Source: Hexactinellida sp. DTS-2022 | Taxonomy: Eukaryota > Porifera > Hexactinellida | DNA length: 64,000 nucleotides | NCBI GenBank assembly: GCA_028753945.1 | Contig: JAPNXP010000012.1 | Coordinates: forward strand, 4,982,501-5,046,500 | Direction of reading: 5' to 3' | Part shown: positions 10,329-21,176 of the stretch, piece by piece | How positions within the stretch are numbered: position 1 is the stretch's first letter | Layout: each line of letters opens with the position of its first letter | Translations under genes and position numbers: made by a program | The notes under the pieces: model-generated | The model's input: only the letters and a program-made list of their open reading frames with translations | What the model was told of the DNA's origin: nothing | The model's database searches: none

Positions 10329-10901
10329 ATGAACCAGAGCTACATTGGAATGAATTCTACATATGATTTTCGCAGCAAAGACCCTGAATCGATTATCGTT
10401 ACAAACCGCGAGGTAGGCACCTTGGGTGTGTGGAGTGTTTCTTCCTGCAAGTCCGGCTATGGCGTCCGGAATTTACGGGACAATTCGCTCGACACTTATT
10501 GGCAGTCGGATGGGGTACAACCCCATTGGGTTTCTGTAGAATTTCCAAAGAAAACGAACATCAGAAAGATCGGAATCTACATGGACTACGTTCAAGATGA
10601 GAGCTACACCCCGAGTAAGATTTCTATTCTATCTGGGTATTCGTTCTATGACCTCAAGGAAGAGATTGATCTAGATCTCTACGAACCTAAGGGGTGGAAA
10701 TTTGTAGATCTGTTTACGGATGAGCAGGCTTATATCCGAGCATTCATTTTGCAGATCAAAATATCGAATAACCACCAGAGCGGGAGAGACACGCACTTGA
10801 GACAGGTCAAGGTCTATTCTCCTATCACTGAGTGCAATGTGCCTAAAGCTCTAGGCGAGTTTACTGATCCTAACTTTCATAAGTTCTCTTATATCAAATA
10901 A
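10329..10901 (+). CDS. ANAPC10: Anaphase-promoting complex subunit 10 (APC10/DOC1)
   Basis: This 190-aa single-exon gene covers the whole DOC domain. It shows GYGVRNLRDNSLDTYWQSDG, the QPHWVSVEF strand, DESYTPSKISI and NHQSGRDTHLRQVKVY, all hallmarks of APC10. In the APC/C this beta-jellyroll subunit forms part of the D-box co-receptor with Cdc20 or Cdh1 and promotes processive ubiquitination of mitotic regulators in nucleus and cytoplasm. Size matches the family (about 185 aa). The C-terminus, normally the Ile-Arg (IR) tail that docks on CDC27/APC3, is Ile-Lys here. A second Met at 10350 could also be the start. Confidence 0.96.
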   Translation: MNQSYIGMNSTYDFRSKDPESIIVTNREVGTLGVWSVSSCKSGYGVRNLRDNSLDTYWQSDGVQPHWVSVEFPKKTNIRKIGIYMDYVQDESYTPSKISILSGYSFYDLKEEIDLDLYEPKGWKFVDLFTDEQAYIRAFILQIKISNNHQSGRDTHLRQVKVYSPITECNVPKALGEFTDPNFHKFSYIK

Positions 10902-11380
10902 CATTCTCTTTCGTTAGTAATGAAATTACATGCTAATTAACATTACCATATTCCTACTTTTCAATGTCAGACGCTAATTTGCTTCAATTAGCATGTTGCC
11001 ATTATATTATTATATAACAATGTATTATAAATTGAATTATTCTCGTGGTAAGTTTGTTTTTATGATAATTGCATGACAATGCAGATATTCGTTTCCAGGG
11101 CTTTTATTTTTCTAGCGTTAAATGTATCGCATCTATTCTATTTTGTGATGATAACTAATAATTGTGTACGCAAAAACAGCGAGTCTGCCAATACTTGTTT
11201 GCTATTGTTTGTTCGATAAATTGAAATTGGACAACTCATAACATGATAGCCTAAATATACAGTATCATTTATTATAACTCTATAGTATAATTTCAGTAGT
11301 CAATTTAACTCAAAGTCAAGGATTCAACTTCATATCTTGCAGAGGAGAGCTTATCGGTTGGTTATTGCGATTGTGTTAGA
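10902..11380. other. Short intergenic spacer
   Basis: AT-rich DNA between ANAPC10 and PPIE, both on the plus strand. Around 10935-10994 ATGCTAATTA and its near-complement TAATTAGCAT form a weak inverted repeat. I see nothing else definable; it must contain the ANAPC10 3' end and the PPIE promoter. Confidence 0.5.
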
Positions 11381-13343
11381 ATGTCAAATAAGCGCATTCT
11401 ATACGTCGGGGGTCTGAGCGAAGATGTAAACGAAAAGGTGTTACATGCCGCGTTTATCCCATTCGGGGACATTACAGATATCAACATCCCAATGGACTAT
11501 GCTACCCAAAAGCACAGGGGATTCTCGTTTGTGGAGTTTGAGTCAGCTGAGGACGCCCTCGCGGCTATTGACAACATGGACGAAGCAGAGCTGTTCGGTC
11601 GTACGCTGCATGTTAACTCTGCTAAGCCAATGAAGCTCCGGGAGAGTTCTATGAAGCCGGTTTGGAGCGAAGATAGCTGGCTGAAGAAACACGCAGGGAA
11701 AGGCTTAGACCCTGTAAGTTAATGCAATAAGCTGTTAGTATCGATGGTAATACTATAGGCTATAGCTATAATTGTAATGTTAAGGTAGAAGAATCTGTTG
11801 ACATGGATACTGATTCTGCTCTACAAGACAAGATGGCTAGCGCACAGCTGCTCCCATTGCTCTATATGGACATAAAGATAGGCCAGAAGTCCATAGGCAG
11901 AATCCTAATTCGACTCAAGACCGACGTCACTCCCCGGACCGCTGAGAACTTCCGAGCGCTCTGCACTGGCGAGAAGGGATTCGGATACAAGGGCTCACAG
12001 TTCCACCGAATCATACCTCAGTTCATGTGCCAAGGAGGCGACTATGAGAAGGGAAACGGAACGGGCGGGAAGTCTATTTATGGCGCAAAATTCGCAGATG
12101 AGAATTTTGAGCTAAAGCATTCTAAGCCGGGCGTATTGTCAATGGCCAACTCTGGAAAGGATTCTAACGGATCTCAGTTCTTCATTACTCTGGAGGCATC
12201 CAACTGGCTTGATGGGAAGCATGTAGTTTTTGGTATTGTTGAAGGAGGTAAGTATAAAGTGTGTTGTAATCAGTGCATAGTTCTAGAGCTGGAGTGATGG
12301 TACATATAAGTTATTATGGTTCGATCCTTGTAGACGTACTAATACCATTTTGGATGTACTGGGTTCCATCATATGCAAAGGAGATTCTAATATTTAATTG
12401 TGTACAATAAATTTAACACAGCTTTGAAATATTACATACCACTTATCTCCTAAATCTGTTTTGCACTATGTGGACTCCCAGACTCTACATTTCTCAATTA
12501 TTAATATTCGTCACTTATTAAAATCCATTTAATTTGAAATTATAATATTTAGACTTAATTAATTGGCTAATGTTCTTTAACGATGTTACAACTTACGAGC
12601 TTCTAAATAGATTAGGTTTCTTTTGTTCTTCAAACTAGTATTTCAAAAACAAACTTATCAGGTATCTAGCTATATCAAAAGCATTGAATTATGGATACTT
12701 GCTTGTACTAAATTCCTATGGCGTGCCATGTATTTATTGTTAATTTATGATTCTCTATATCAGTTTAGCTATTAAAACTTTCATACTATTATTTTTGTTA
12801 ATCATTGTTTGGGAGTTTTTTTTAGAAACTGACTTGAAAATGTGATGTATAATCAGTGATTATTCTTTTGTTTTGTCTGGAAAATTAACTTATTTTATAA
12901 GTTTTATTGTATTATTAATCGAATCCAAATTCTAGCTGGTCATGCTTCTTTTAGTGATCTAACCGACAACACTGTAATTCCATTATAGAGACTTGTTGTA
13001 TATGCTAACCCTATTAGTAATGAATTGGGGAGACAATAGACTTGAGAGATAAATTAGCTGTTTGGCACGGTCGGAATGCAAATTACCTTATCACAGTTCA
13101 AATGCTAGGGCATCATATTGCTTTTTAATACACTAGACTGTTGGTAAACTCTCAACCTCTGTAATTATGTAATTAACTATTTGTCGTTTACAGATTTACC
13201 CTTGATCTAAAGGAATGTCTTAAATTTGTTATTATTCAATTTGTCTCTCAGGATTGGAGGTTCTACGGGCAATGGAGCAAGTAGGGAGCCAAAGCGGGAA
13301 AGTTGGAAGACCCGTAATTATAGAAGACTGTGGAGAGTTGTAG
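11381..13343 (+). CDS. PPIE: Peptidyl-prolyl isomerase E (RRM-cyclophilin), three exons
   Basis: Exons 11381-11713, 11785-12247 and 13252-13343 join in frame (GTAAGT donors, AG acceptors) to a 295-aa protein, close to the roughly 300 aa of PPIE/Cyp33. The N-terminal RRM has RNP2 ILYVGGL and RNP1 HRGFSFVEF. After an acidic linker, the cyclophilin domain shows the active-site [22 protein letters not shown] and the cyclosporin-contact tryptophan in [11 protein letters not shown]. It ends VIIEDCGEL. The protein is a nuclear prolyl isomerase of spliceosomal complexes that also binds RNA, a known property of the family. Introns are 71 bp and 1004 bp; the second is AT-rich with no feature I recognise. 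Confidence 0.96.
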
Positions 13344-14032
13344 TATAAGGTAATTCTCTATTAATGAAATATAAATTCTAAAATAATTAATTAAGCATTC
13401 TTAAAACAAACAACTTAAATGGGATTATCCGTTATATAAATAGGTGACTATGGATTTACATATATTGTACATATACAGAGCTGTATGACAAATCTAACTT
13501 GATATCCATTTTGTAAGATTGATAAAATATAATTAATCACTATAATCGATATAAATACCTGTAATTTGCTACAAATTTGCTACATCTACTTAACTCTCTG
13601 CTCAGCAGAAATTTTGGAACTCATTAAATAGTCTTAATGAAAACATTTTATATTAACTGTTATAATTAAACAAGTGATATACTCTAAAACTGTTCTAAAT
13701 TCCTATTAAACTTTTGAGATATTCATTTAAATTATCTGATTTTTGTGTTATGAATTTATTATTAACTAGCGCGCTACGCTTGCTCGGTCGCTTCATGACA
13801 TGTGGAACTCAGCACTTCGTGCCTGCGAAGGAGAAAACTATTAAAAATGTGACAATGACGTCATAACTCCATGGTAGGTGTGAATTTTCGTTCAAGACTC
13901 GAACTTGTCCGAGCCAGACCCAAAATACCCCTGCATGCCAAAAATCATCCCTGTGGGTATTCTAGTTTCTTCAATCAATTCTGTACATGCAAACAAATTA
14001 TATATATATATATATACGTATACATATATACA
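13344..14032. other. AT-rich spacer left of the Ginger-like insertion
   Basis: No gene is visible. Near 13768-13795 there is a short GC-rich stretch (GCGCGCTACGCTTGCTCGG) resembling the dispersed motif seen at 3783 and 14442. A TA/TACG microsatellite at 14000-14030 abuts the transposon and makes exact target-site definition difficult. Confidence 0.5.
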
Positions 14033-14191
14033 TGTTGCAGTGTATTAGAAACTTCTGTGTGTTCACGAACACACATGTGTATTCGCGAACACACAATATT
14101 TGCTGTGTGTTCACGAACACACAGTTTCAAACTTTGTGTGTTCGCGAATACACAATATTATTGTGTGTATTGGAGTTTTTCTTGATTATGG
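14033..14191 (+). repeat. Left terminal inverted repeat with four palindromes
   Basis: Inside are four near-palindromic 20-mers of the form TGTGTGTTCRCGAACACACA at 14056-14075, 14076-14095, 14104-14123 and 14135-14154. Their regular arrangement suggests binding sites for a dimeric protein such as the transposase; that role is inferred. Confidence 0.9.
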
Positions 14192-14580
14192 TTAATTTAT
14201 ATTCAATAGTTTGGCTTTAAGGCTTAAGCAATCATATGGCATCCTAATTTTTGTAAATATTTCCTTACAACAATGTGCGTAACTTTTTTTGGGGCCTGTG
14301 GGCGCCTTTGTTCTCGTGTATTAGGAATGGGGATTGGCAGGGCTCTTGTGAGTCGTGACTCGGACTTAGGTATGGTAAGGGAATATATATTAGGACCACT
14401 TTTATTAGAATTGACGATAGCTACTTAAATTATAACAACCTGCTCGTCCGCGCTTCGCGCGTCCTTACAACTTACACTCGGGCCTGCGGTATTTCTTGCA
14501 TGTTCCTTTTTAAATTATATGTCGTTCTTGAGCAGTGGCCCTACCAGTCTATTTATATCCGTAGATTCTAGTTATAGCCG

Positions 14581-14630
14581 CAGGGGCGGATGCAGGAATT
14601 ATTTAAGGGGGGGGGGGGGTTGGGGTTGTC
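14581..14630. repeat. hAT-like terminal fragment nested in the Ginger-like element
   Basis: CAGGGGCGGATGCAGG followed by a long G run resembles the left end of the hAT-like element at 8686. No matching right end is evident, so this is a fragment or an element whose partner end has diverged. Confidence 0.4.
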
Positions 14631-15373
14631 ATTATATAAAAACAAGCTGCTCATCAGCGCTACGCGTGTTCTTATATCTTGTACTGAATATGTTTAAATA
14701 CTGTGGAACCTGTTAGTTATGACTGGCCTAAAATTGTCGTTATGTACTGGTGACTGCTATAGGGCCGTTTAAATGACAGAAAATTATCACACCCTTCCTT
14801 GTGTCACGATTTGGCCGTTTTGTGACAATATGGATAGTCTGCCACATGAGTAGTCCTTATATAAGTTATCCCTTTGATAGCATTACTCAACGTTCAAAGG
14901 CCCCATAGACAGGCCTATTATATTACGGCAATCATTTCCCGTAATATTTTAGTTAGAGCTAGCCTATGTGTAAATGACCGTTCTATTTCTGTACCACAGA
15001 TCCTAACTAGGTTAGGGCCTTAGGGGTAAGAGAAGGAGTATTAAAATTATTTCCGTATAAAATAAAATGGCTTTTAATTAATATTTGCTTGACAAATCCA
15101 AAATATTAATAGTTTGAGGTTAAAATAGAAATTAATTAGATCAAAGAAACCTTCTAGGAATCCCCTAGGGCCTAAGGCCTAAGTATTTTGAAATTAATAA
15201 TTTTTAACGAAAACATCTTGAACTAATTCTAAAATTTAGACTTAGAATTGAGCTAATAATTAGATAAAATGTTTGTAAATAAATCCCCAAGTAAAGATTG
15301 GAACCAAAGTTTAATTTAGTTAGGCAACAAAACTAATCTGTAAACGAATACTAACTAATGGCTATATCTGAGA

Positions 15374-17302
15374 CTACTTATTAAAACACTTCTTTCCAAG
15401 ATGACATTTTGTGTTACAAGTGCGGAACGATTTTCTACACGGACATCGGTTGGTTTTGCAGTTGACACACCTACAGAAAGAACCTTCTTGTATTCCTAAA
15501 GAGGCACTCCTCATTGCACATGTTTGTGTAACAGTGGATTCTGGGATATCCGATGTTTGAAGAAACCTGTTAGAAGAACACAAATCAAATTGGTTTCTTG
15601 TGTAGCTGCTCTTAAGTGTTCCGGATTTAGTTCCTATTGTGTAATGGTCATCAGAAATGCTAGATACCACTCCTAACATATTCTGTTGCCCTAAGGAATT
15701 CATCTGATCTGGCCTTTCGATGGGAACGATGACATTATCTCCAACATGTGCAGGCTCAAATCTTTTAGCAGCAGAATTCACCATGCGTTGGTGGAGTTGC
15801 TCCTGCTTTCTCTTGATGCCCCTCCTCACCGATTCACGTTGATCCCTATTTGCCTCAATGTCGCACTTGGGACACCACACACTGGATCCATATCCCTCTT
15901 CTCCAGCTTCACGACCACATATCAAGTGAATTGGGCAACAACATTCAGGACATTTATGTACGCCACTTGTCTGAAGATTGCAGACAACACAGTCGAGATT
16001 ATTGCTTGATGAAGAAGCGGAAGTGGAAGGAGAGAAGATACGAGTTCCTTCCGGCAGTGGCTGTGAGATTTCATCCAAATAGGAATCTTGTATCAAGTGC
16101 TCCTTTTGTACGCGTGCACTCTCAAATGGCAATTCAACCTCATCGATTACGTTGTTCACATTGGGTTGAGTGAATTCATTGTCAAGAATGTCAAAACGCG
16201 TGTTGATATTCAAGTGATCGATGGAAGAACACTCAGAGTTAGGTGGATGGTTGATTTCATCTATAATTCTTTCCAGATCTTCCTCCTCATGAATTTCTGA
16301 TGCTAACTCAATGGGAATTCCCAAATCTGAGAGACCAAAAGATGGCTTTCGATTGTAGAGGGCTTCATACGGAGTCATCCCTATCGTCGAATGAAAGGTG
16401 GTGTTCTTTTCTATTTGAAGACGTCTGACATACTTCACCCAGCCTAAGTCATTCGAATTGTCTCTCATCTTCGAAGCCAGAGCATTTTTCAGGTCACGAT
16501 TAGCGCGCTCTACCGAACCTTGACTTTCAGGGTGTCGAGGCTTTCCATGGACAATCTTGGTATCCGGCCAGTTTTGGTTCAGGAGAGAGAATAGGATTTT
16601 GTTTTTGAACTCACCTCCATTGTCGCTTTGAAGGATATGAGGAGGGCCGAGTTCACAAAAGAAATCTTCTAAGACCTCAGATACCTCCTCCGCAGACTTA
16701 TGTTTAAGGGGACGAAGACGTATAAATTTAGTGAAGTGGTCTTGATAAACCAGAAGCCACCGGTATGGAACTCCAGACTCTGACATGTTCTGCTCTTGTG
16801 ACATATCCCTGAAGTCAATAAGATCTACTTGACATCGGGAAAGGAATCTTGTGGAAGAGATAGGTTTCACGACTAAAGACTTGATGCTCTTTCTAGCCTT
16901 CCTGAGGTGACACTCTTCACACCCTTGCAGATAGATTTTGCAGGCTTTTTCAGTGATGCCGTGGTACTCCTGAGATATACGCTTATAGAGGCCAATCCTT
17001 CTTGCATGATTCAACTGTAAGTGAATCCTCTGAATGACGTCAAACAATTCCTCAACCGAGAGTACTCGCTTATCTGGCATATCGCTCTCCTTATTCCTCA
17101 GATACAGTACTCTTACACTCTGATAAGGTAAGATCTTAAACCTTGCTTGGAGTCTTTGCCAACGCAATAGAGAGGAATGTTCTGTCGGTTTAGGACCTGA
17201 CATAATGTTGATCTTCTCCATAATGTCACCAGATGAAAACAGCTCTGTTCTGTTCGTCATTGGAAAAGACCGGATTGTTTCAAGAAACTCCTGTTTCGCC
17301 AT
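15374..17302 (-). CDS. Ginger/KRBA2-like integrase-type transposase
   Basis: The intact 642-aa ORF has the domain order of integrase-derived proteins. An H2C2 zinc finger lies around residues 92-133 (HLQLNH then CEECHLRK). The DDE integrase core has DLIDF, LQSDNGGEF and the glutamate in PESQGSVERAN, with 37 residues between the last Asp and Glu. A Cys/His-rich PHD- or RING-like finger follows (CVVCNLQ to CPKCD). The C-terminus is a CRC-like cysteine cluster (CRCVNCKTNRCPCRK). Such proteins move Ginger DNA transposons, and domesticated relatives exist in vertebrates as KRBA2-type genes. Intact termini and reading frame imply a young, possibly mobile copy. Domestication is unlikely because the terminal repeats are preserved. 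Confidence 0.9.
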   Translation of the reverse strand: MAKQEFLETIRSFPMTNRTELFSSGDIMEKINIMSGPKPTEHSSLLRWQRLQARFKILPYQSVRVLYLRNKESDMPDKRVLSVEELFDVIQRIHLQLNHARRIGLYKRISQEYHGITEKACKIYLQGCEECHLRKARKSIKSLVVKPISSTRFLSRCQVDLIDFRDMSQEQNMSESGVPYRWLLVYQDHFTKFIRLRPLKHKSAEEVSEVLEDFFCELGPPHILQSDNGGEFKNKILFSLLNQNWPDTKIVHGKPRHPESQGSVERANRDLKNALASKMRDNSNDLGWVKYVRRLQIEKNTTFHSTIGMTPYEALYNRKPSFGLSDLGIPIELASEIHEEEDLERIIDEINHPPNSECSSIDHLNINTRFDILDNEFTQPNVNNVIDEVELPFESARVQKEHLIQDSYLDEISQPLPEGTRIFSPSTSASSSSNNLDCVVCNLQTSGVHKCPECCCPIHLICGREAGEEGYGSSVWCPKCDIEANRDQRESVRRGIKRKQEQLHQRMVNSAAKRFEPAHVGDNVIVPIERPDQMNSLGQQNMLGVVSSISDDHYTIGTKSGTLKSSYTRNQFDLCSSNRFLQTSDIPESTVTQTCAMRSASLGIQEGSFCRCVNCKTNRCPCRKSFRTCNTKCHLGKKCFNK

Positions 17303-17485
17303 TATAAGTTTACTTGACTGATTGTTAGTTTGTATACTTTATTCCTTATATAATTTTTGCAATATTAGTAGGTGTACTCTGTTTTTGCCTATTATAATCT
17401 GTTTACAGCTGATAAGATTAGTTCCCTCACGCAAAGTTTCTTGGTGGGAGGTAATGTTATGCTGATCAAAGTTTTTTTTGTGCAC

Positions 17486-17644
17486 CCATAATCAAGAAAA
17501 ATTCCAATACACACAATAATATTGTGTATTCGCGAACACACAAAGTTTGAAACTGTGTGTTCGTGAACACACAGCAAATATTGTGTGTTCGCGAATACAC
17601 ATGTGTGTTCGTGAACACACAGAAGTTTCTAATACACTGTAACA
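17486..17644 (-). repeat. Right terminal inverted repeat with four palindromes
   Basis: Mirror image of the left repeat, with the same four palindromic 20-mers between about 17523 and 17621. It lies about 180 bp upstream of the transposase start on the minus strand, so it may also hold the promoter (inference). Confidence 0.9.
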
Positions 17645-19925
17645 TATATACACAAAGATTAATTGTGTTTTATTAGTACGTACTATAGATATACGTATTA
17701 AATAAAATAAAAATTATTTGATTTAAAGATACATAACCTTATGATGCTGTTCTTGTACGTACCAACTAATCTTGCTTTTATTAAATTCTAAACTTATACA
17801 TCAGAGATCATCAATTTTGTAGGTGACTGTAAATATATTATTTGACTTAGAACTCATTCCGCTTATCTAATTAGCGGTTGACTCTATGTATAAAATTAAT
17901 TATAGCTGATTCCTGGACATAATTTCCTTATTAGTCTTACACCTGGTGCTTCAACTACTATTATCTGAACAATTATTCATTCAATATATTAATACATTAT
18001 TCAATAATAAATATTGTTATTACACTTTGTTCACAACGCAGGTGGTACACAGTTATGTCTATCCCCCTCTTAATGTTCTATCTCTGATTAATTAAAGTTT
18101 CCACGTTTCCAATTAATAGCAATCAGATTCTCCCGAATTCTTTTATCAGCAATACTAAGCGAATCTTTGAAACAGTGTGTAAACAGATGATATTCTTGAA
18201 CCGCACTATATGATTCCAGGAAGTTTCACCAATTCTTGATTAGATTGGTACTGTGTATAGTATAACAATTATGAAACAATTTCGATGTTTATATATTTTT
18301 ACTTACTCTATCAGAGTTTATAGTTATTTTCTCAAGTTCATGATATTTCTTTTTTAACTAAAATAGTTATAAAATATCTGAACTGTATTAATTTTTGGAC
18401 TGCTTCGAAAAATTAATAGAAATTTTTGATAGTAAAGCCATAAATGAGTCGTTCACTTTAGATTGTTAATTTCAAGAATTTCTTTATATATGTCTCCAAA
18501 TAAGCAATTGCTCCATTATTCGCCATAAGATGGAGTGATTTATATTACACGTACTAATATGGTGAGCCCTCATTGATAGCAATAACTAAAATGTTTTTGG
18601 AGAAGTGATTAATAAACACTTCCACTAGTTATTTAGATAACCTGCTTAGTAATCTGATTATTTCCAGAGGTATTTTTGATAATGGACATGTGCTTAATTC
18701 ATTTCTACTGGCCTGGCACAAAGTGCCTACCTTCAATGATACAGTTTATACAATCTAATTATACATTGGCTCAAGGAAGGAGGCGTAACCCATTCAATGC
18801 AGAACAATAAACAGTGTTATTTTCAAGGCTGGCTTAAGTACACACTTAAATCTTAGTGAATACCAATCTTAGTGAATACGACTTAACTGTTAGTTTTCCT
18901 TAAAACAATAATTATTATTTGTTTATATAGATTTAGATACAAAATCTGTTAACATTATAGTTTATTATATAACTAACTGATACATACTTATATGCAATTT
19001 ATGAAACTGTACAATTTACCCACTTAAGGTATTCCTGTATTGCTATTTGGGCAAATATGGTGAATCTCAGAATTGCATAATTTACTACTAGGAATACTCT
19101 AGATGATGTAGAGATTGACTTCTATGATTTTTTTTTTCTTAATTTTCAGTAAATGATGGTGTTTTTTAATAAAATATGACGTAATCTCCCAAATATGAAA
19201 ATTTTTCAAAATTGTTGAATCTTTTTGAAATTTTCAACATATTATTAGAAGACTATTTCTTCACAGTAATAGTCTTTATTTTAATTATTTTGCAGAAGAA
19301 ACGATCCTATTACGTCATTTCTAAATGCGAAAATTTTTCCAAAAAGACACTTTGGGCAGAAAAATCTAAAAAATTCAATTTTTATCCTAGAAAGTCAAAC
19401 CTTTTTTAAAAATGCTCAGTATATGTAGGCGCATGTTTTCAATCGCGGTTGTAAGGGCATTATAATACAAAAAAATTGAATTAGTAAACTTTTAATGCAA
19501 AAATGTGGGGTTTTTTTGACCAATTTCACAAAAATGACAATAACATAGAGTAGATGAAAGAAAAAGCACATTTAGGTCTGATTGAAAACATTGAGTATTG
19601 ACTCAGGTATAATTTATAATTGACATGTTTCGGGCTAAAAACTAAAATAAAAATTTTATGTAATTCCTTGGCTAGTATGGATTAGGCCTATATTGACATT
19701 GTCTAGTTCATAACTAAGGATATATACATAGTAGAACTCTAATATTTTCAGGGATATCTTAGATATATTAGTACTATCCAAAAACGCAATAAAAACATTA
19801 GGTCGTCGGGTGTCAAAATATCAGTACAGAGTACCCTTAACCCAACATACATTAGTTTAATCTATGAGGATTGAGAACTCATTATCCGTTCTCATCAGCA
19901 CTTTATTATAAACTATATTTATATA

Positions 19926-20116
19926 CAGTGGTATTCGCGTAATAGCAAGTCGCATTTTGCACGGAATTTGCTTGCTAATAGGCGAACTTGCTATTAGAGG
20001 AACAGAATTAACATTAAATGCTCACTTGGGGACTAAATGACTTGCAAAATAAGTTGCTAATAGAGCAATATTATTAAAATGCTATTAGAGCAATTGCTAT
20101 TAGGCGAACACCACTT
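19926..20116. mobile_element. Pogo/Tigger-like MITE, family C copy 1
   Basis: This element is about 191 bp and starts CAGTGGTATTCGCGTAATAG after a TA. It ends with GGCGAACACCACT-like sequence, followed by T and then TA. Motifs of the form TTGCTATTAG or TTGCTAATAG recur several times inside, on both strands. A 5'-truncated relative lies at 58462-58562. Confidence 0.8.
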
Positions 20117-20991
20117 TATATTATTGCTATATTAGCTTTATCTTTATGCAAATCGTTTTTAATGCTATGTAGTTCTTATTCACAAACGCTAGCAGTTTTA
20201 ATTTTAAGCAAATAAGTCTAGCCATCTGTGTACACTACCTATATTATTAAATTATTATTATTAATTAAAACTCAATTGTTGTTTGTGTGTTTGTTTGTCC
20301 AGATTGTATAAAAATGATGGGGAATAGAATAGAAACCGCGTCTATGATTTAACAAGATAATTAACATAGAAACTAAGCTAAGTTTCAAATGTTATAATAG
20401 GTAAACAGTTGCTGAACAATAATTTTTCGATTACAAATCTATAATATGAGTATTTATTGTTGTTGCTTACAAAAAATGTGTAAACAAAATGGTTGAAAGT
20501 TCAAAGCTTCCAGCGGGTATTATTGGTCTTCAAGATAGTGCTAATATGTTTATACATGATAATTTAATTATTACACTTAAACTTAAACATTTCAGGAGCT
20601 ATCTGCACTCAAAATGGTATTATTCTAAGTTTAAGAGGTTAATAATTGTTTACCTCATTTTATATGTACGTAAATAATTTCTAGATTCATTCAAAAATCA
20701 AAAACTGATGTTTTTAACGGGTTGTGGATAATTTAAGATTTGTATTTGTTATAGAATTTTTTCATAAAACTCCATTATTGGTTGAATGGATATATATTTA
20801 GCTTCGCTTTACACCAATAAAGGTGCCCGTATCTGACAGGTCCAGATCTCGGAGGTTTGAGTATATTTACCTTATTTAATTGCTTACTTATTACGTAGTT
20901 ACAATTAATATTAAATCTAGTTGAAATATATTATCCATTCGAGAGTCCATTTTCGTGAGTTCTATTTTCAATGCACTATGCAGATAAAATA

Positions 20992-21176
20992 CAGTCGACT
21001 CCGCTTAATAAAGTCACCTCGGGACCAGGTTAATTTGACCCGATTAAGCGGAGAAATCTATTAACCGAAAATATTTTAAGCCAAACTGTCATTCCGTCCT
21101 ATAAATCCTGTGAAATTTTGACCCCATTAAGCGGATAAATCTATTAACCGGTGGCTCTATTAAGCGGAGTCGACTG
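20992..21176. mobile_element. Pogo/Tigger-like MITE, family A copy 2
   Basis: This 185-bp element has the same ends as 2836-3019 (CAGTCGACTCCGCTTAATAA) and the same interior in reverse orientation. TA is present on both sides. The terminal motif is repeated internally. Confidence 0.85.

Larger units (their letters stand above)
14033..17644. mobile_element. Ginger-like DNA transposon, apparently complete
   Basis: This 3612-bp element is bounded by 159-bp inverted repeats (14033-14191 and 17486-17644) that differ at only a few positions. The ends read TGTTGCAGTGTATTAG and, on the minus strand, TGTTACAGTGTATTAG, which fits the TGTNR ends reported for Ginger elements. The same octamer TATATACA lies directly outside both ends (14025-14032 and 17645-17652). 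Ginger elements are described with 4-bp duplications and the left flank is TA-rich, so the octamer may be partly chance. The element carries one intact ORF on the minus strand (15374-17302). The left internal part (14192-15373) is non-coding and includes a nested hAT-like fragment. Confidence 0.85.

Noticed and set aside
12319..12328. GGTTCGATCC, a tRNA B-box-like sequence
   Set aside because: No A box, acceptor stem or anticodon arm can be built around it; it lies in a PPIE intron.
13871..14220. Plus-strand ORFs of 104 and 77 codons
   Set aside because: They read through the transposon terminal repeat and a TA microsatellite and have no protein-like features.
20489..20677. 62-codon plus-strand ORF
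   Set aside because: Low-complexity composition in an AT-rich spacer, no motif and no promoter or splice context.
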